Shown: positions 17,317-25,517 of the stretch, in pieces
Position numbering within the stretch: the first letter of the stretch is position 1
Layout: each line of letters opens with the position of its first letter
DNA from: an uncultured Bacteroidales bacterium
Lineage (GTDB): Bacteria > Bacteroidota > Bacteroidia > Bacteroidales > UBA932
Direction: 5' to 3'
NCBI GenBank assembly: GCA_944322565.1
Contig: CALUPG010000013.1
Coordinates: 1 to 64,000 of the forward strand
Length of the DNA stretch: 64,000 nt
The notes under the pieces: model-generated
Databases searched by the model: none
The model's input: only the letters and a program-made list of their open reading frames with translations
What the model was told of the DNA's origin: nothing
Position numbers and translations under genes: made by a program

Positions 17317-18837
17317 TCAGAACTCGGAATTTGATCCCATGTCCGGACCGAAAGCTCCGGACGGTGAGACAAACGGAGGGTCTTCGTCGTTCATCCTCGA
17401 CGGCACCGCAGACATTCTTTCCGCCTGACTTACAAGAGATTCATTCATCTCGACAAACTTCACTTCCGAAGCCTTGAACAGCATTTCGATGTCCGCTATC
17501 TCGCCGTTTCTGTGCTTGGCGATGATTATCTGCGTCTTTCCCTTGTCTTCAACATTCTCCGACAGTCCCTGATAGTCAAGCCTGTGGATAAAAATGACCA
17601 TGTCTGCATCCTGCTCGATGGAGCCGGACTCGCGCAAGTCGCTGAGCTGAGGCCTGTTGTTGCCTCCGGTGCGCTGCACGGCGTTTCGGCTCAACTGTGA
17701 GAGTGCGATAATCGGCACATTCATTTCCTTGGCCGTAGCCTTGAGTGTCCTTGAAATGGCGGCCACCTCCTGCTCCCTCATCCCCCTGAGCTCCGAAGGG
17801 CCCTGCATGAGCTGCAGGTAATCGACTATTACCAGCCTGACCCCTTTCTGCTTGACAAGTCTCTTGACCTTGGAACGGAATTCCATCACAGGAAGAGAAG
17901 GAGTGTCATCGATATACAGCGGGGACTTGGCCAGATTCTTGCACTTTTCCTCAAGCTGCTTCCATTCATAGTCCGCAAGCTTCTGTCCGCCCTTGATTTT
18001 GTCGGCACTCAATCCGGATTCAGTCACCATCAGTCTCTTGACAAGCTGGATGGAAGGCATTTCCAGAGAGAAGAAAGCAACCGGCATATTATATTGCACG
18101 GCAGCATTCCTGGCAATATTGAGCACAAAGGCCGTCTTTCCGACAGAAGGCCGTGCAGCAAGAATGATGAGGTCGGAAGGCTGCCAGCCGAAGGTAATGT
18201 CGTCGATGGACCGGTAGCCGGACGGGACGCCGCTAAGCCCGGTGGTCTCCTGAAGTCGCTCTATATCATTGATAGCCTGATTGTAGACAGAACCTATCTC
18301 CTGCACATCCCGCTTGACATTGTTCTGAATTGCAGCAAAAATCTTGGTCTGGGAAATGTCAATCAGGTCATCGACATTGACTGTCTCATCGTATGCCTTG
18401 CGGAGAATCTCATACGAAGCAGTTATGAGCTCCCTCTGGATACATTTCTGCTTCAGAATCTTGATATAGTATTCGACATGGGCGGCAGCACCGACTTTCT
18501 GGGAAAGACGGGCAAGGGCAACCGGTCCGCCGATGATTTCAAGATTGCCCTGGGACTTGAGTTTCTGGGTGACAGTAAGGACATCAACGGACGAATGCTC
18601 GTTGACGAGGGCCGAAATGGCCCCGAAAATCATCCTGTGCTTCTCATCGTAGAAACACGAGGGAGTCAACTCCTCCATGGCCTCGTCAACGCAGTTCGGC
18701 TCAATCAGCATCGAGCCGATGACAGCCTCTTCAACATCAAGAGCCTGAGGCGGTTTGTTTCCCACCTCAAGCCCCAGCATCTCAAGATCCACGCTGTCGT
18801 TCCTGCGCGAAGATCTCCGCTTTCTTTCTTCAGCCAT
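17317..18837 (-). CDS. dnaB: Replicative DNA helicase DnaB
   Basis: DnaB is the hexameric helicase that unwinds DNA at the fork. The 506-residue protein has the N-terminal domain (PQALDVEEAVIGSMLIEP near residue 34) and a RecA-like C-terminal domain with Walker A AARPSVGKTAF near residue 230, Walker B RLVIVDYLQLM near 337 and KHRNGEIADIEM near 451. No intein is present. The N-terminus carries a basic segment (KRRSSRRND) before the conserved domain, common in Bacteroidota. It begins 5 bp after the zinc-ribbon gene. Confidence 0.96.
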   Translation of the reverse strand: MAEERKRRSSRRNDSVDLEMLGLEVGNKPPQALDVEEAVIGSMLIEPNCVDEAMEELTPSCFYDEKHRMIFGAISALVNEHSSVDVLTVTQKLKSQGNLEIIGGPVALARLSQKVGAAAHVEYYIKILKQKCIQRELITASYEILRKAYDETVNVDDLIDISQTKIFAAIQNNVKRDVQEIGSVYNQAINDIERLQETTGLSGVPSGYRSIDDITFGWQPSDLIILAARPSVGKTAFVLNIARNAAVQYNMPVAFFSLEMPSIQLVKRLMVTESGLSADKIKGGQKLADYEWKQLEEKCKNLAKSPLYIDDTPSLPVMEFRSKVKRLVKQKGVRLVIVDYLQLMQGPSELRGMREQEVAAISRTLKATAKEMNVPIIALSQLSRNAVQRTGGNNRPQLSDLRESGSIEQDADMVIFIHRLDYQGLSENVEDKGKTQIIIAKHRNGEIADIEMLFKASEVKFVEMNESLVSQAERMSAVPSRMNDEDPPFVSPSGAFGPDMGSNSEF

Positions 18838-18842
18838 GAATC

Positions 18843-19652
18843 CTATTCAAAGTCAGGATTGACCAGTATCCTGCCGCAATATTCACAGACAATCATTTTC
18901 CTGTTTGATGCGATGTCAATCAGTCTCTGAGGAGGGATTGTATTGAAGCATCCTCCGCAGGAGTCGCCGTTGAACACGGAAACAACCGCAAGATGATTGT
19001 GGCAGCTGTTCCTGATGCGCTCGTATGCACTCATCGTCCTGGCATCAATCTTAGCCGCACATGCATCACGGCCGGCCCTGAGCTTTTCTTCCTCCCTGGA
19101 AGTCGACTCCACGATTGTCTCAAGTTCCTGCTTCTTGGCCTTGAGGTCCTCGTTCTTGACCTCTGTCTTCTCCTTCAGAGCCTCGAGGTCGGTCTTCCGG
19201 GAAGCAATGTCCGCCTTGGTCTCGTCAATATTCTTCTGGGCTATCTGGCAGAGAAGGTCAAGATTCTCAAGTTCTTTGTTGAGTGAATCATACTCACGGC
19301 TGTTGGCCACATTGTCCAGCTGGGATTTATATTTGTCAATCTGGGCATTGTAGTCCACAATATTATGCTTGTACTCGGCTATTGACTTTGTGGCCTCGTC
19401 TATCTTCGCTGATATGCCGGCCGCTTTGGCTTTGAGAGCTGCTATCTCATTTTCAAGATTTTCCACTTCGACAGGAAGTTCTCCGCGGAGCTGAAGTATC
19501 TTGTCTATTTCAGTATCTGCCTGCTGCAGGGCATACAAGGTCTTGAGCTTCTCCTCTACGCTCAAGTCTGAATCAGCGAAACTTTTCTGAATGGACACGA
19601 AAGTCTCCCTCTGGTCTATGGGAGTCTCGATTTTTTTAGTCTTTTTGGCCAT
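18843..19652 (-). CDS. Coiled-coil zinc ribbon protein (C4-type)
   Basis: A 269-residue protein with a long coiled coil (about residues 35-200, rich in Glu, Lys, Leu and Ala) and a C-terminal zinc ribbon: CGGCFNTIPPQ near residue 227 and CEYCGRILVNPDFE at the end. This architecture matches bacterial C4-type zinc ribbon proteins, whose proposed roles include nucleic-acid or ribosome-associated functions. The ATG at 19652 (MAKKTKKIETP) is chosen because the upstream frame runs through an AT-rich intergenic stretch. A 13-bp palindrome AAGTACTGTACTT at 19676-19688 lies just upstream and overlaps the end of the Nif3 gene. Confidence 0.82.
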   Translation of the reverse strand: MAKKTKKIETPIDQRETFVSIQKSFADSDLSVEEKLKTLYALQQADTEIDKILQLRGELPVEVENLENEIAALKAKAAGISAKIDEATKSIAEYKHNIVDYNAQIDKYKSQLDNVANSREYDSLNKELENLDLLCQIAQKNIDETKADIASRKTDLEALKEKTEVKNEDLKAKKQELETIVESTSREEEKLRAGRDACAAKIDARTMSAYERIRNSCHNHLAVVSVFNGDSCGGCFNTIPPQRLIDIASNRKMIVCEYCGRILVNPDFE

Positions 19653-19686
19653 GTCGCTTAAAATAATATCTTTTAAAGTACTGTAC

Positions 19687-20472
19687 TTAAAAATAATATA
19701 CCGGATTGCTGCGGAGATTCTCCGTAATTCGGACTGCAAAGGTAGGAAAATTTTTCTTCAACAGCGCAAATAAAATATCAACTATCTCTATCTCACTCTC
19801 ATAATGCCCGACATCCATTATCATGAAGCCCGGCCTCGTGAAAAAATGATGATAGGATATGTCCCCGCAGAGATACAGCTGCGCGCCCGCCTGCTCCGCC
19901 TTCCCGATGAGAGAGCCGCCTGCTCCGCCGCACATCGCCACCCTTGAGACGGGACAGCCGACTGGCTTTGATGTCCTGACGGCCTGGAGATTGAATCTTT
20001 CCTTGACGAATTCTATCGCAGCACATGAATCCATCGGCTCAGGGAAATCTCCGACTGTGCCCAATCCTACGCCGTTATCCTCAGCATCAAGCACTTCTAT
20101 ATTCACGAGTCCCAGCCTGCGTGCCATCGCCCCGCTCACCCCCGCTATCACCTTGTCAGCGGAAGTGTGGGCGGCATAGACCGCAATCCCGGCCGAAACC
20201 GCCTTCATCACGGCCAGCCCGACGGGGTCCTCCGGAGCTATCTTCTTCAGCCCTGAAAATATCAGCGGATGGTGGGTCACAATCATGTCAGCCCCGACCG
20301 AAACCGCCTCATCCACAAGCTCCGGCGTGCAGTCCAGCCCCAGCAGCACCGAACTCACCGATGCATCAGGCGACCCTATGCACAGACCGCTGTTGTCCCA
20401 TTTTTCCTGCAGCGACAGCGGGGCGAATTCCTCTATTGCCGCCGTCACATCCTTGACTCTGATTTTTTCCAT
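19687..20472 (-). CDS. Nif3-like dinuclear metal centre protein
   Basis: A 261-residue member of the Nif3/YqfO (DUF34) family, cytoplasmic hexamers with a dinuclear metal site. The metal-binding motif THHPLIF near residue 65 is clear, as are WDNSGLCIG near 25 and the C-terminal DVGHYESEIE near 217. The length fits the short form without the inserted PII-like domain. Activity as a GTP cyclohydrolase 1 type 2-like enzyme has been proposed for relatives, but the role is unsettled. It lies 13 bp after the MerR gene. Confidence 0.9.
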   Translation of the reverse strand: MEKIRVKDVTAAIEEFAPLSLQEKWDNSGLCIGSPDASVSSVLLGLDCTPELVDEAVSVGADMIVTHHPLIFSGLKKIAPEDPVGLAVMKAVSAGIAVYAAHTSADKVIAGVSGAMARRLGLVNIEVLDAEDNGVGLGTVGDFPEPMDSCAAIEFVKERFNLQAVRTSKPVGCPVSRVAMCGGAGGSLIGKAEQAGAQLYLCGDISYHHFFTRPGFMIMDVGHYESEIEIVDILFALLKKNFPTFAVRITENLRSNPVYYF

Positions 20473-20485
20473 GGCATTCTGACAA

Positions 20486-20803
20486 TTACAGATTCTTCCG
20501 CGTTTCTTCCAGTTCCGAACGGAGTTTAAGGAGAAGCTCCATCATGCGGGCGGCCTGCCCGACCTTGTCCTTGTCCTGGAGCAGCTTTCTGTATGCACCC
20601 CCGAGGGTCATCCCGCAGACTTTGACAAGAAAATGAATCTGACGGAATGTCTCTACATCCTCCGGAGAATACAGCCTGTTGCCCTTGGCATTGCGTCGGG
20701 GCCGGAGCAGCTTGGGGAACGAATCGGACCAGAATCGCACAAGGGAGACATTCTCCCCGAGAATCCGAGCCACTTCACCAATAGTATAATACAGCTTTTC
20801 CAT
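20486..20803 (-). CDS. MerR family transcriptional regulator
   Basis: A 105-residue regulator with an N-terminal MerR-type winged helix: YYTIGEVARILGENVSLVRFW near residues 5-25 and NAKGNRLYSPEDVETFRQI near 39-57. Only a short helix follows (about residues 76-103), so there is no obvious effector domain. Such small MerR proteins are widespread in Bacteroidota next to M23 peptidase and Nif3 genes. The target is unknown; control of its own operon is a reasonable guess. Confidence 0.9.
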   Translation of the reverse strand: MEKLYYTIGEVARILGENVSLVRFWSDSFPKLLRPRRNAKGNRLYSPEDVETFRQIHFLVKVCGMTLGGAYRKLLQDKDKVGQAARMMELLLKLRSELEETRKNL

Positions 20804-20842
20804 TGCTCTTTCTCTTTATAAGGCTCCTGCTTCGCCAGGCAT

Positions 20843-21793
20843 TCACTCCATCGACTGGGCTACGCTCTCCCCGAGAATCATCATTTCAACATACTCTTCC
20901 GGAGACACGGAGCCGAAGAAATAATTCACCGGGTCGACATGAATGGTATCCCTTATTATTTCATAATGCAGATGCGGCGCAAATGACTTGCCTGATGAGC
21001 CTGTTGTAGCCACAAGATCCCCTTTCTTCACGACCCGTCCCCTGCGCACGAGTATTTCCTTAAGATGGGCATAGCGCGTGACATATCCGTTCCCGTGATC
21101 GATTTCAAGGACATTGCCTGACTCACGGCCGGAACGGACTGTCCTGAGGACAACACCGTCAGCCGGAGAATATACCGGAGTGCCTGAAGGGACAATCATG
21201 TCAAGCCCGTTGTGCTTCTGGTAGACCTTGTAGAACGGACTCATCTTCTGCCCGACCGACGCCCCTGTCTGCACATACGGAAAATCTTTGATAGGCAGCA
21301 CAAGAGGCGGCAGGGAGTCCTGGAGGCCAACGCACTTTTCAAGGACCTCATGCAGCACTGCATCCACCTCCGCCGCCCCCCTGACGGCATTAATGAGCTT
21401 TGCTTCCGTATATCTGACTATTCCTTCATCAGAGACAGAATCCCCTGACTCGACAAAGAAAGCATATCCGAAATCGGGCGCGAGGGGTGAAGACGAATTG
21501 AAAATCTCCTTATATATGCCGTTGTCCCTGGCCTCAAGGCCGGAGACGACATCCCCGAGAAGGGCCTCTTTCTCCACCATATCGGGATAAAGCTTGGCAT
21601 ACATCCGGTTCTCCTGCTTGAGCCGGCGTTCCGTATCAGTGCTGAAGAACAGGGCAAAGAAAACATAATAAATGACCGCCAGTGCGATGCTGACAAAAAA
21701 ATATTTCAGGCATCTGCGTATGATTTTCGCGGCAGAAGGACGGACTTTTCTGATTCTGAAGTCATCCTTGTCAATTTCATACCGGCCTGTCAT
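20843..21793 (-). CDS. M23 family metallopeptidase (LytM domain)
   Basis: A 316-residue membrane-anchored peptidoglycan hydrolase or divisome regulator. A membrane helix lies near residues 29-50, after a basic cytoplasmic N-terminus. The C-terminal M23 domain has HNGLDMIVPSGTPVYSPADG near residue 194 and the zinc motif HLHYEIIRD near 281, with GSSGKSFAP before it. The first metal His motif reads HNGLDM, where active enzymes have HxGxD, so it appears complete. Its ATG overlaps the stop of the upstream M23 gene (ATGA at 21790-21793), so the two paralogues are coupled. Confidence 0.9.
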   Translation of the reverse strand: MTGRYEIDKDDFRIRKVRPSAAKIIRRCLKYFFVSIALAVIYYVFFALFFSTDTERRLKQENRMYAKLYPDMVEKEALLGDVVSGLEARDNGIYKEIFNSSSPLAPDFGYAFFVESGDSVSDEGIVRYTEAKLINAVRGAAEVDAVLHEVLEKCVGLQDSLPPLVLPIKDFPYVQTGASVGQKMSPFYKVYQKHNGLDMIVPSGTPVYSPADGVVLRTVRSGRESGNVLEIDHGNGYVTRYAHLKEILVRRGRVVKKGDLVATTGSSGKSFAPHLHYEIIRDTIHVDPVNYFFGSVSPEEYVEMMILGESVAQSME

Positions 21794-22767
21794 GAGTGCT
21801 CGCTTTTGACTTTGTCCACAAGAGACATGTATTCAGACGGCTCCATGGACAGGTCGAGATAGTTTATAGGATTGACCTGTCTCCCCTTATAAATGACTTC
21901 GTAGTGCAGGTGCGGGCCTGTGGACTTGCCCGAATTGCCGGAAAGACCCAGGAAAGAGCCTCTTTTGACGATATCGCCCTCATGCACAGAGATGGACTTC
22001 ATGTGGGCATACCTCGTCTTGTAACCGAATCCGTGGTCGACTACGACTGAGTTTCCATAGCCGAAGAAATCATGGCGGACTTTCTCCACCACTCCGTCGG
22101 CAGTGGAATATATGCCGTTGCCGGAAGGCATGGCGAAGTCAATGCCCTCGTGGAAGGCCGTCCTTCCGTAGACCGGATCCGTACGCCGTCCATAATAACT
22201 TGAGATATGATATGAACCGGGTATCGGGCATATCGGCGCAAGGGCCGGCACGCAGAGCACCATATCCCCGGAATGTTTCGCCACCGCCGCAATCTCGTCA
22301 AACGACTTGCTCTGCAGGTATGTCTTCTTGGTAAGCACATCCAGCCGCACTACGGTTTCCTTGAGAAGACCCGAGCCGCCGCCATAGTCAAGGTAAGAAT
22401 ATCTGTTGACTCCCCCGAAGCCGGCATTCCGGACTTCTGCAGGAATCTCGTACATGCCGAACACTGCCCGGTAGATGTCGTTGTCTCTGACTGACAATGC
22501 CTGAAGGATCTCGTCATATCTGTCAAGCTGACGGTTCATCATTTCCACGCGGGAGCTCCACTTCGCATTGTTTTTCTTGATGATGACCGTCTTCGGAAGC
22601 TCCTTCCCGAGTACTGAAGTATATATCCACGCATACAGGAATGTAGCCGCAATGCTGCCCAAAAACAGAAAGATACTCTTGAAAACACGACGGCGGGCAG
22701 TACGCTCCCTCACCATCTCGTATGAAAGGGTGTCGTTGTTGAATCTGTACTTCCAGTTTTTTGACAT
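21790..22767 (-). CDS. M23 family metallopeptidase (LytM domain)
   Basis: A 325-residue paralogue of the next gene. It has a basic N-terminus (MSKNWKYRFNNDTLSYE), one membrane helix near residues 31-52, a coiled region, and a C-terminal M23 domain with FHEGIDFAMPSGNGIYSTADG near residue 206 and HLHYEVIYKGR near 293. Zinc ligands of the HxGxD and HxH motifs are present. The ATG at 22767 is chosen; the frame upstream to 22965 runs into the divergent alaS gene. The start faces alaS across 86 bp. Confidence 0.92.
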   Translation of the reverse strand: MSKNWKYRFNNDTLSYEMVRERTARRRVFKSIFLFLGSIAATFLYAWIYTSVLGKELPKTVIIKKNNAKWSSRVEMMNRQLDRYDEILQALSVRDNDIYRAVFGMYEIPAEVRNAGFGGVNRYSYLDYGGGSGLLKETVVRLDVLTKKTYLQSKSFDEIAAVAKHSGDMVLCVPALAPICPIPGSYHISSYYGRRTDPVYGRTAFHEGIDFAMPSGNGIYSTADGVVEKVRHDFFGYGNSVVVDHGFGYKTRYAHMKSISVHEGDIVKRGSFLGLSGNSGKSTGPHLHYEVIYKGRQVNPINYLDLSMEPSEYMSLVDKVKSEHS

Positions 22768-22802
22768 GACGCAAATATAGTCCATAATTTGCAAAAAAGT
22801 TA

Positions 22803-22810
22803 TAATTTTG
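22803..22810 (+). promoter_or_regulatory. Candidate -7 element of alaS
   Basis: TAATTTTG matches TAnnTTTG, 43 bp before the ATG at 22854. No properly spaced -33 box is visible. Confidence 0.4.
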
Positions 22811-22853
22811 CGAGTTATTTGAAAATATACGCGGTAATTTGGATACAGATACA

Positions 22854-25478
22854 ATGAGCAATATGACTTCAAAAGAAATAAGACAGGCTTTCCTGGACTT
22901 TTTCGCATCCAAGGGACATACAGTTGTCCCGTCGGCACCAATGGTCGTGAAAAACGATCCGACACTGATGTTCACCAATGCAGGCATGAACCAGTTCAAG
23001 GACTGGTTTCTCGGCAACAGCACACCGAAATACAAGAGAGTTACTGATAGTCAGAAATGTCTGAGAGTCAGTGGCAAACACAATGACCTCGAAGAAGTGG
23101 GGCATGATTCATACCACCACACCATGTTTGAAATGCTCGGCAACTGGAGCTTCGGGGACTATTTCAAGAAAGAAGCCATAGCATGGGCATGGGAGCTTCT
23201 GACTGAGGTTTACCGGATAGACAAGAACAGGCTCTATGCGACAGTATTCGAAGGGGATGCGGCAGACCACACGGAAATGGATGCCGAAGCCCTCGCGGAA
23301 TGGAAGAAATATCTCCCGGAGGACAGGATTCTCTTCGGCAACAGGCATGACAATTTCTGGGAAATGGGCGACACCGGCCCATGCGGTCCATGCAGCGAAA
23401 TACATATTGACCTCAGGAGCGACGGGGAAAGGAAAGAGGTACCGGGACGGGAGCTTGTCAACAAGGGACATCACCTTGTGATAGAAATCTGGAATCTTGT
23501 CTTCATGCAGTTCAACCGCAAGGCAGACGGGCATCTTGAGCCGCTTCCGAACAAGAATGTTGACACGGGAATGGGATTCGAGAGGCTCTGCATGGCCCTC
23601 CAGGGAAAGACCAGCAACTATGACACCGATGTCTTCACCGGAATGATACACAGGATAGAAGAACTTTCCGGACGCGGATATCATGAGTCTGAGAAGACGG
23701 AAGTGGCAATGAGGGTAATCGCAGACCACATCCGCGCAATAAGTTTCTCCATAGCGGACGGCCAGCTCCCGTCAAATGTCAAGGCCGGATATGTCATCAG
23801 GAGAATCCTCAGGAGGGCGGTCCGCTACGGATACACTTTCCTGGGATTCAACGAGCCGTTCCTCTGCAGGCTTGTCGGCCAGCTTGTGGATGACATGGGA
23901 CAATTCTATCCGGAGATAGCAAGCCAGCAGGCTCTCATCGAAAAGGTCATCAGAGAAGAAGAGATGTCGTTCCTGCGTACGCTTGACAGAGGAATTAGAT
24001 TGATGGACAGCATTATGGCCAAGTCCTCGGAAACAAAAGTAATTTCCGGGGAAGATGCTTTTGTGCTGTACGACACATACGGATTCCCGATAGACCTCAG
24101 CGGACTTATTGCTTCAGAAAACGGATATACGATTGATATCGAAGGCTTTGAAAAGGAGCTGCAAAAACAGAAGGAAAGGGCGAGAAACGCCACTGCGCTT
24201 GAATCAGGGGACTGGGTAGAGTTCCACAAATGCGACAATGTCGAATTCGACGGATACGACACTACTGCAGTCAGCGGGGCATCTCTGGTCCGCCACCGCA
24301 CCGTCAAGGCAAAGAATAAGGTCATGTACCAGCTCGTCTTTGACAAGACACCGTTCTATGCAGAGATGGGAGGCCAGGTCGGAGACACCGGGACAGTCAC
24401 TGCCGCCGACGGGGAACAGGTCAGAATCCTCAACACCATAAAGGAAAACAACCTCACCATCCATATTGCCGAAAAGATACCCGCTGACTGCAACGGGGCA
24501 TTCACGCTTCAGGTGGATGAGGCAAGGAGGAGGAAAATAGCATCCAACCACACCGCCACACACCTGCTGCACAAGGCATTGAGAGAGATTCTCGGTTCTC
24601 ATGTGGAGCAGAAGGGCTCGTATGTGGCGCCTACATATTTCCGGTTCGACTTCTCTCATTTCGAGAAGCTTTCCGACGAACAGATTGACCGCGTGGAGAG
24701 AAGGGTAAACGAACTCATCAGGCTCAACAGCCCTCTTCAGGAGAACAGATCCGCCACCATGGAAGAGGCAATGAACGCCGGGGCGATGGCTCTCTTCGGA
24801 GAAAAATACGGGGACAGGGTAAGGATGGTCAGATTCGGCGATTCCATAGAACTCTGCGGCGGAACACATGCCGCAGCTACAGGTCAGATCGGGTTCTTCA
24901 AAATAGTGTCCGAATCTGCCATAGCGGCAGGCATCCGGCGCATAGAGGCTGCCACCGGAGAGGATGCGGAAAATGTTGTGGACGCGATGGAGACCATGTT
25001 CCGCTCTGCGAGAGCCCTATTCAACAATGCACCGGACCTCGCCGCCTCTGTAAGGAAACTGATTGAAGAGAATGAGCATTTCAAGAAGGAGATGGAGGCC
25101 AACGCCAAAGAGAAGGCTGCGGCACTGAAAAAGACGCTGACCGAGATAAGCCGGCCCGTCAATGGAGTGAATGTGGTGACCTTCACCCACAGCATAGATC
25201 CCGTAATGCTCAAGAATGCAGCCATGATGCTCCAGAAAGAGACGGTCAACATGGTTGTAGCCGGAGCATTTGAATATCAGGGCAAGCCGCAGCTTCTTCT
25301 GATGTATTCGCCGGACCTTGTGGAGGCAGGGCACAATGCTTCCAGGGACATAAAGGAAGCCGCAAAGGCTATCCTCGGAGGAGGCGGAGGCCAGCCAGGC
25401 CTTGCCACGGCCGGAGGCAAGGACACAGCCGGACTCAAGGATGCCCTTGACACAATGATAGAACTTGCAGTCAGATAA
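22854..25478 (+). CDS. alaS: Alanyl-tRNA synthetase
   Basis: AlaRS charges tRNA-Ala. The 874-residue protein is full length, with class II aminoacylation core ([13 protein letters not shown] near residue 43, [10 protein letters not shown] near 175), editing domain with zinc ligands NHTATHLLH near residue 564 and [10 protein letters not shown] near 667, and a C-terminal DHHA1-type domain ending [17 protein letters not shown] use the ATG at 22854; another ATG at 22863 and a TTG at 22839 are alternatives. The LptF/G-Fmt fusion gene follows 39 bp after the stop in the same direction. Confidence 0.97.
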   Translation: MSNMTSKEIRQAFLDFFASKGHTVVPSAPMVVKNDPTLMFTNAGMNQFKDWFLGNSTPKYKRVTDSQKCLRVSGKHNDLEEVGHDSYHHTMFEMLGNWSFGDYFKKEAIAWAWELLTEVYRIDKNRLYATVFEGDAADHTEMDAEALAEWKKYLPEDRILFGNRHDNFWEMGDTGPCGPCSEIHIDLRSDGERKEVPGRELVNKGHHLVIEIWNLVFMQFNRKADGHLEPLPNKNVDTGMGFERLCMALQGKTSNYDTDVFTGMIHRIEELSGRGYHESEKTEVAMRVIADHIRAISFSIADGQLPSNVKAGYVIRRILRRAVRYGYTFLGFNEPFLCRLVGQLVDDMGQFYPEIASQQALIEKVIREEEMSFLRTLDRGIRLMDSIMAKSSETKVISGEDAFVLYDTYGFPIDLSGLIASENGYTIDIEGFEKELQKQKERARNATALESGDWVEFHKCDNVEFDGYDTTAVSGASLVRHRTVKAKNKVMYQLVFDKTPFYAEMGGQVGDTGTVTAADGEQVRILNTIKENNLTIHIAEKIPADCNGAFTLQVDEARRRKIASNHTATHLLHKALREILGSHVEQKGSYVAPTYFRFDFSHFEKLSDEQIDRVERRVNELIRLNSPLQENRSATMEEAMNAGAMALFGEKYGDRVRMVRFGDSIELCGGTHAAATGQIGFFKIVSESAIAAGIRRIEAATGEDAENVVDAMETMFRSARALFNNAPDLAASVRKLIEENEHFKKEMEANAKEKAAALKKTLTEISRPVNGVNVVTFTHSIDPVMLKNAAMMLQKETVNMVVAGAFEYQGKPQLLLMYSPDLVEAGHNASRDIKEAAKAILGGGGGQPGLATAGGKDTAGLKDALDTMIELAVR

Positions 25479-25517
25479 AATGGACTGGCCTCCTTGTGGT
25501 CAGGCAAATCCAGGCAG

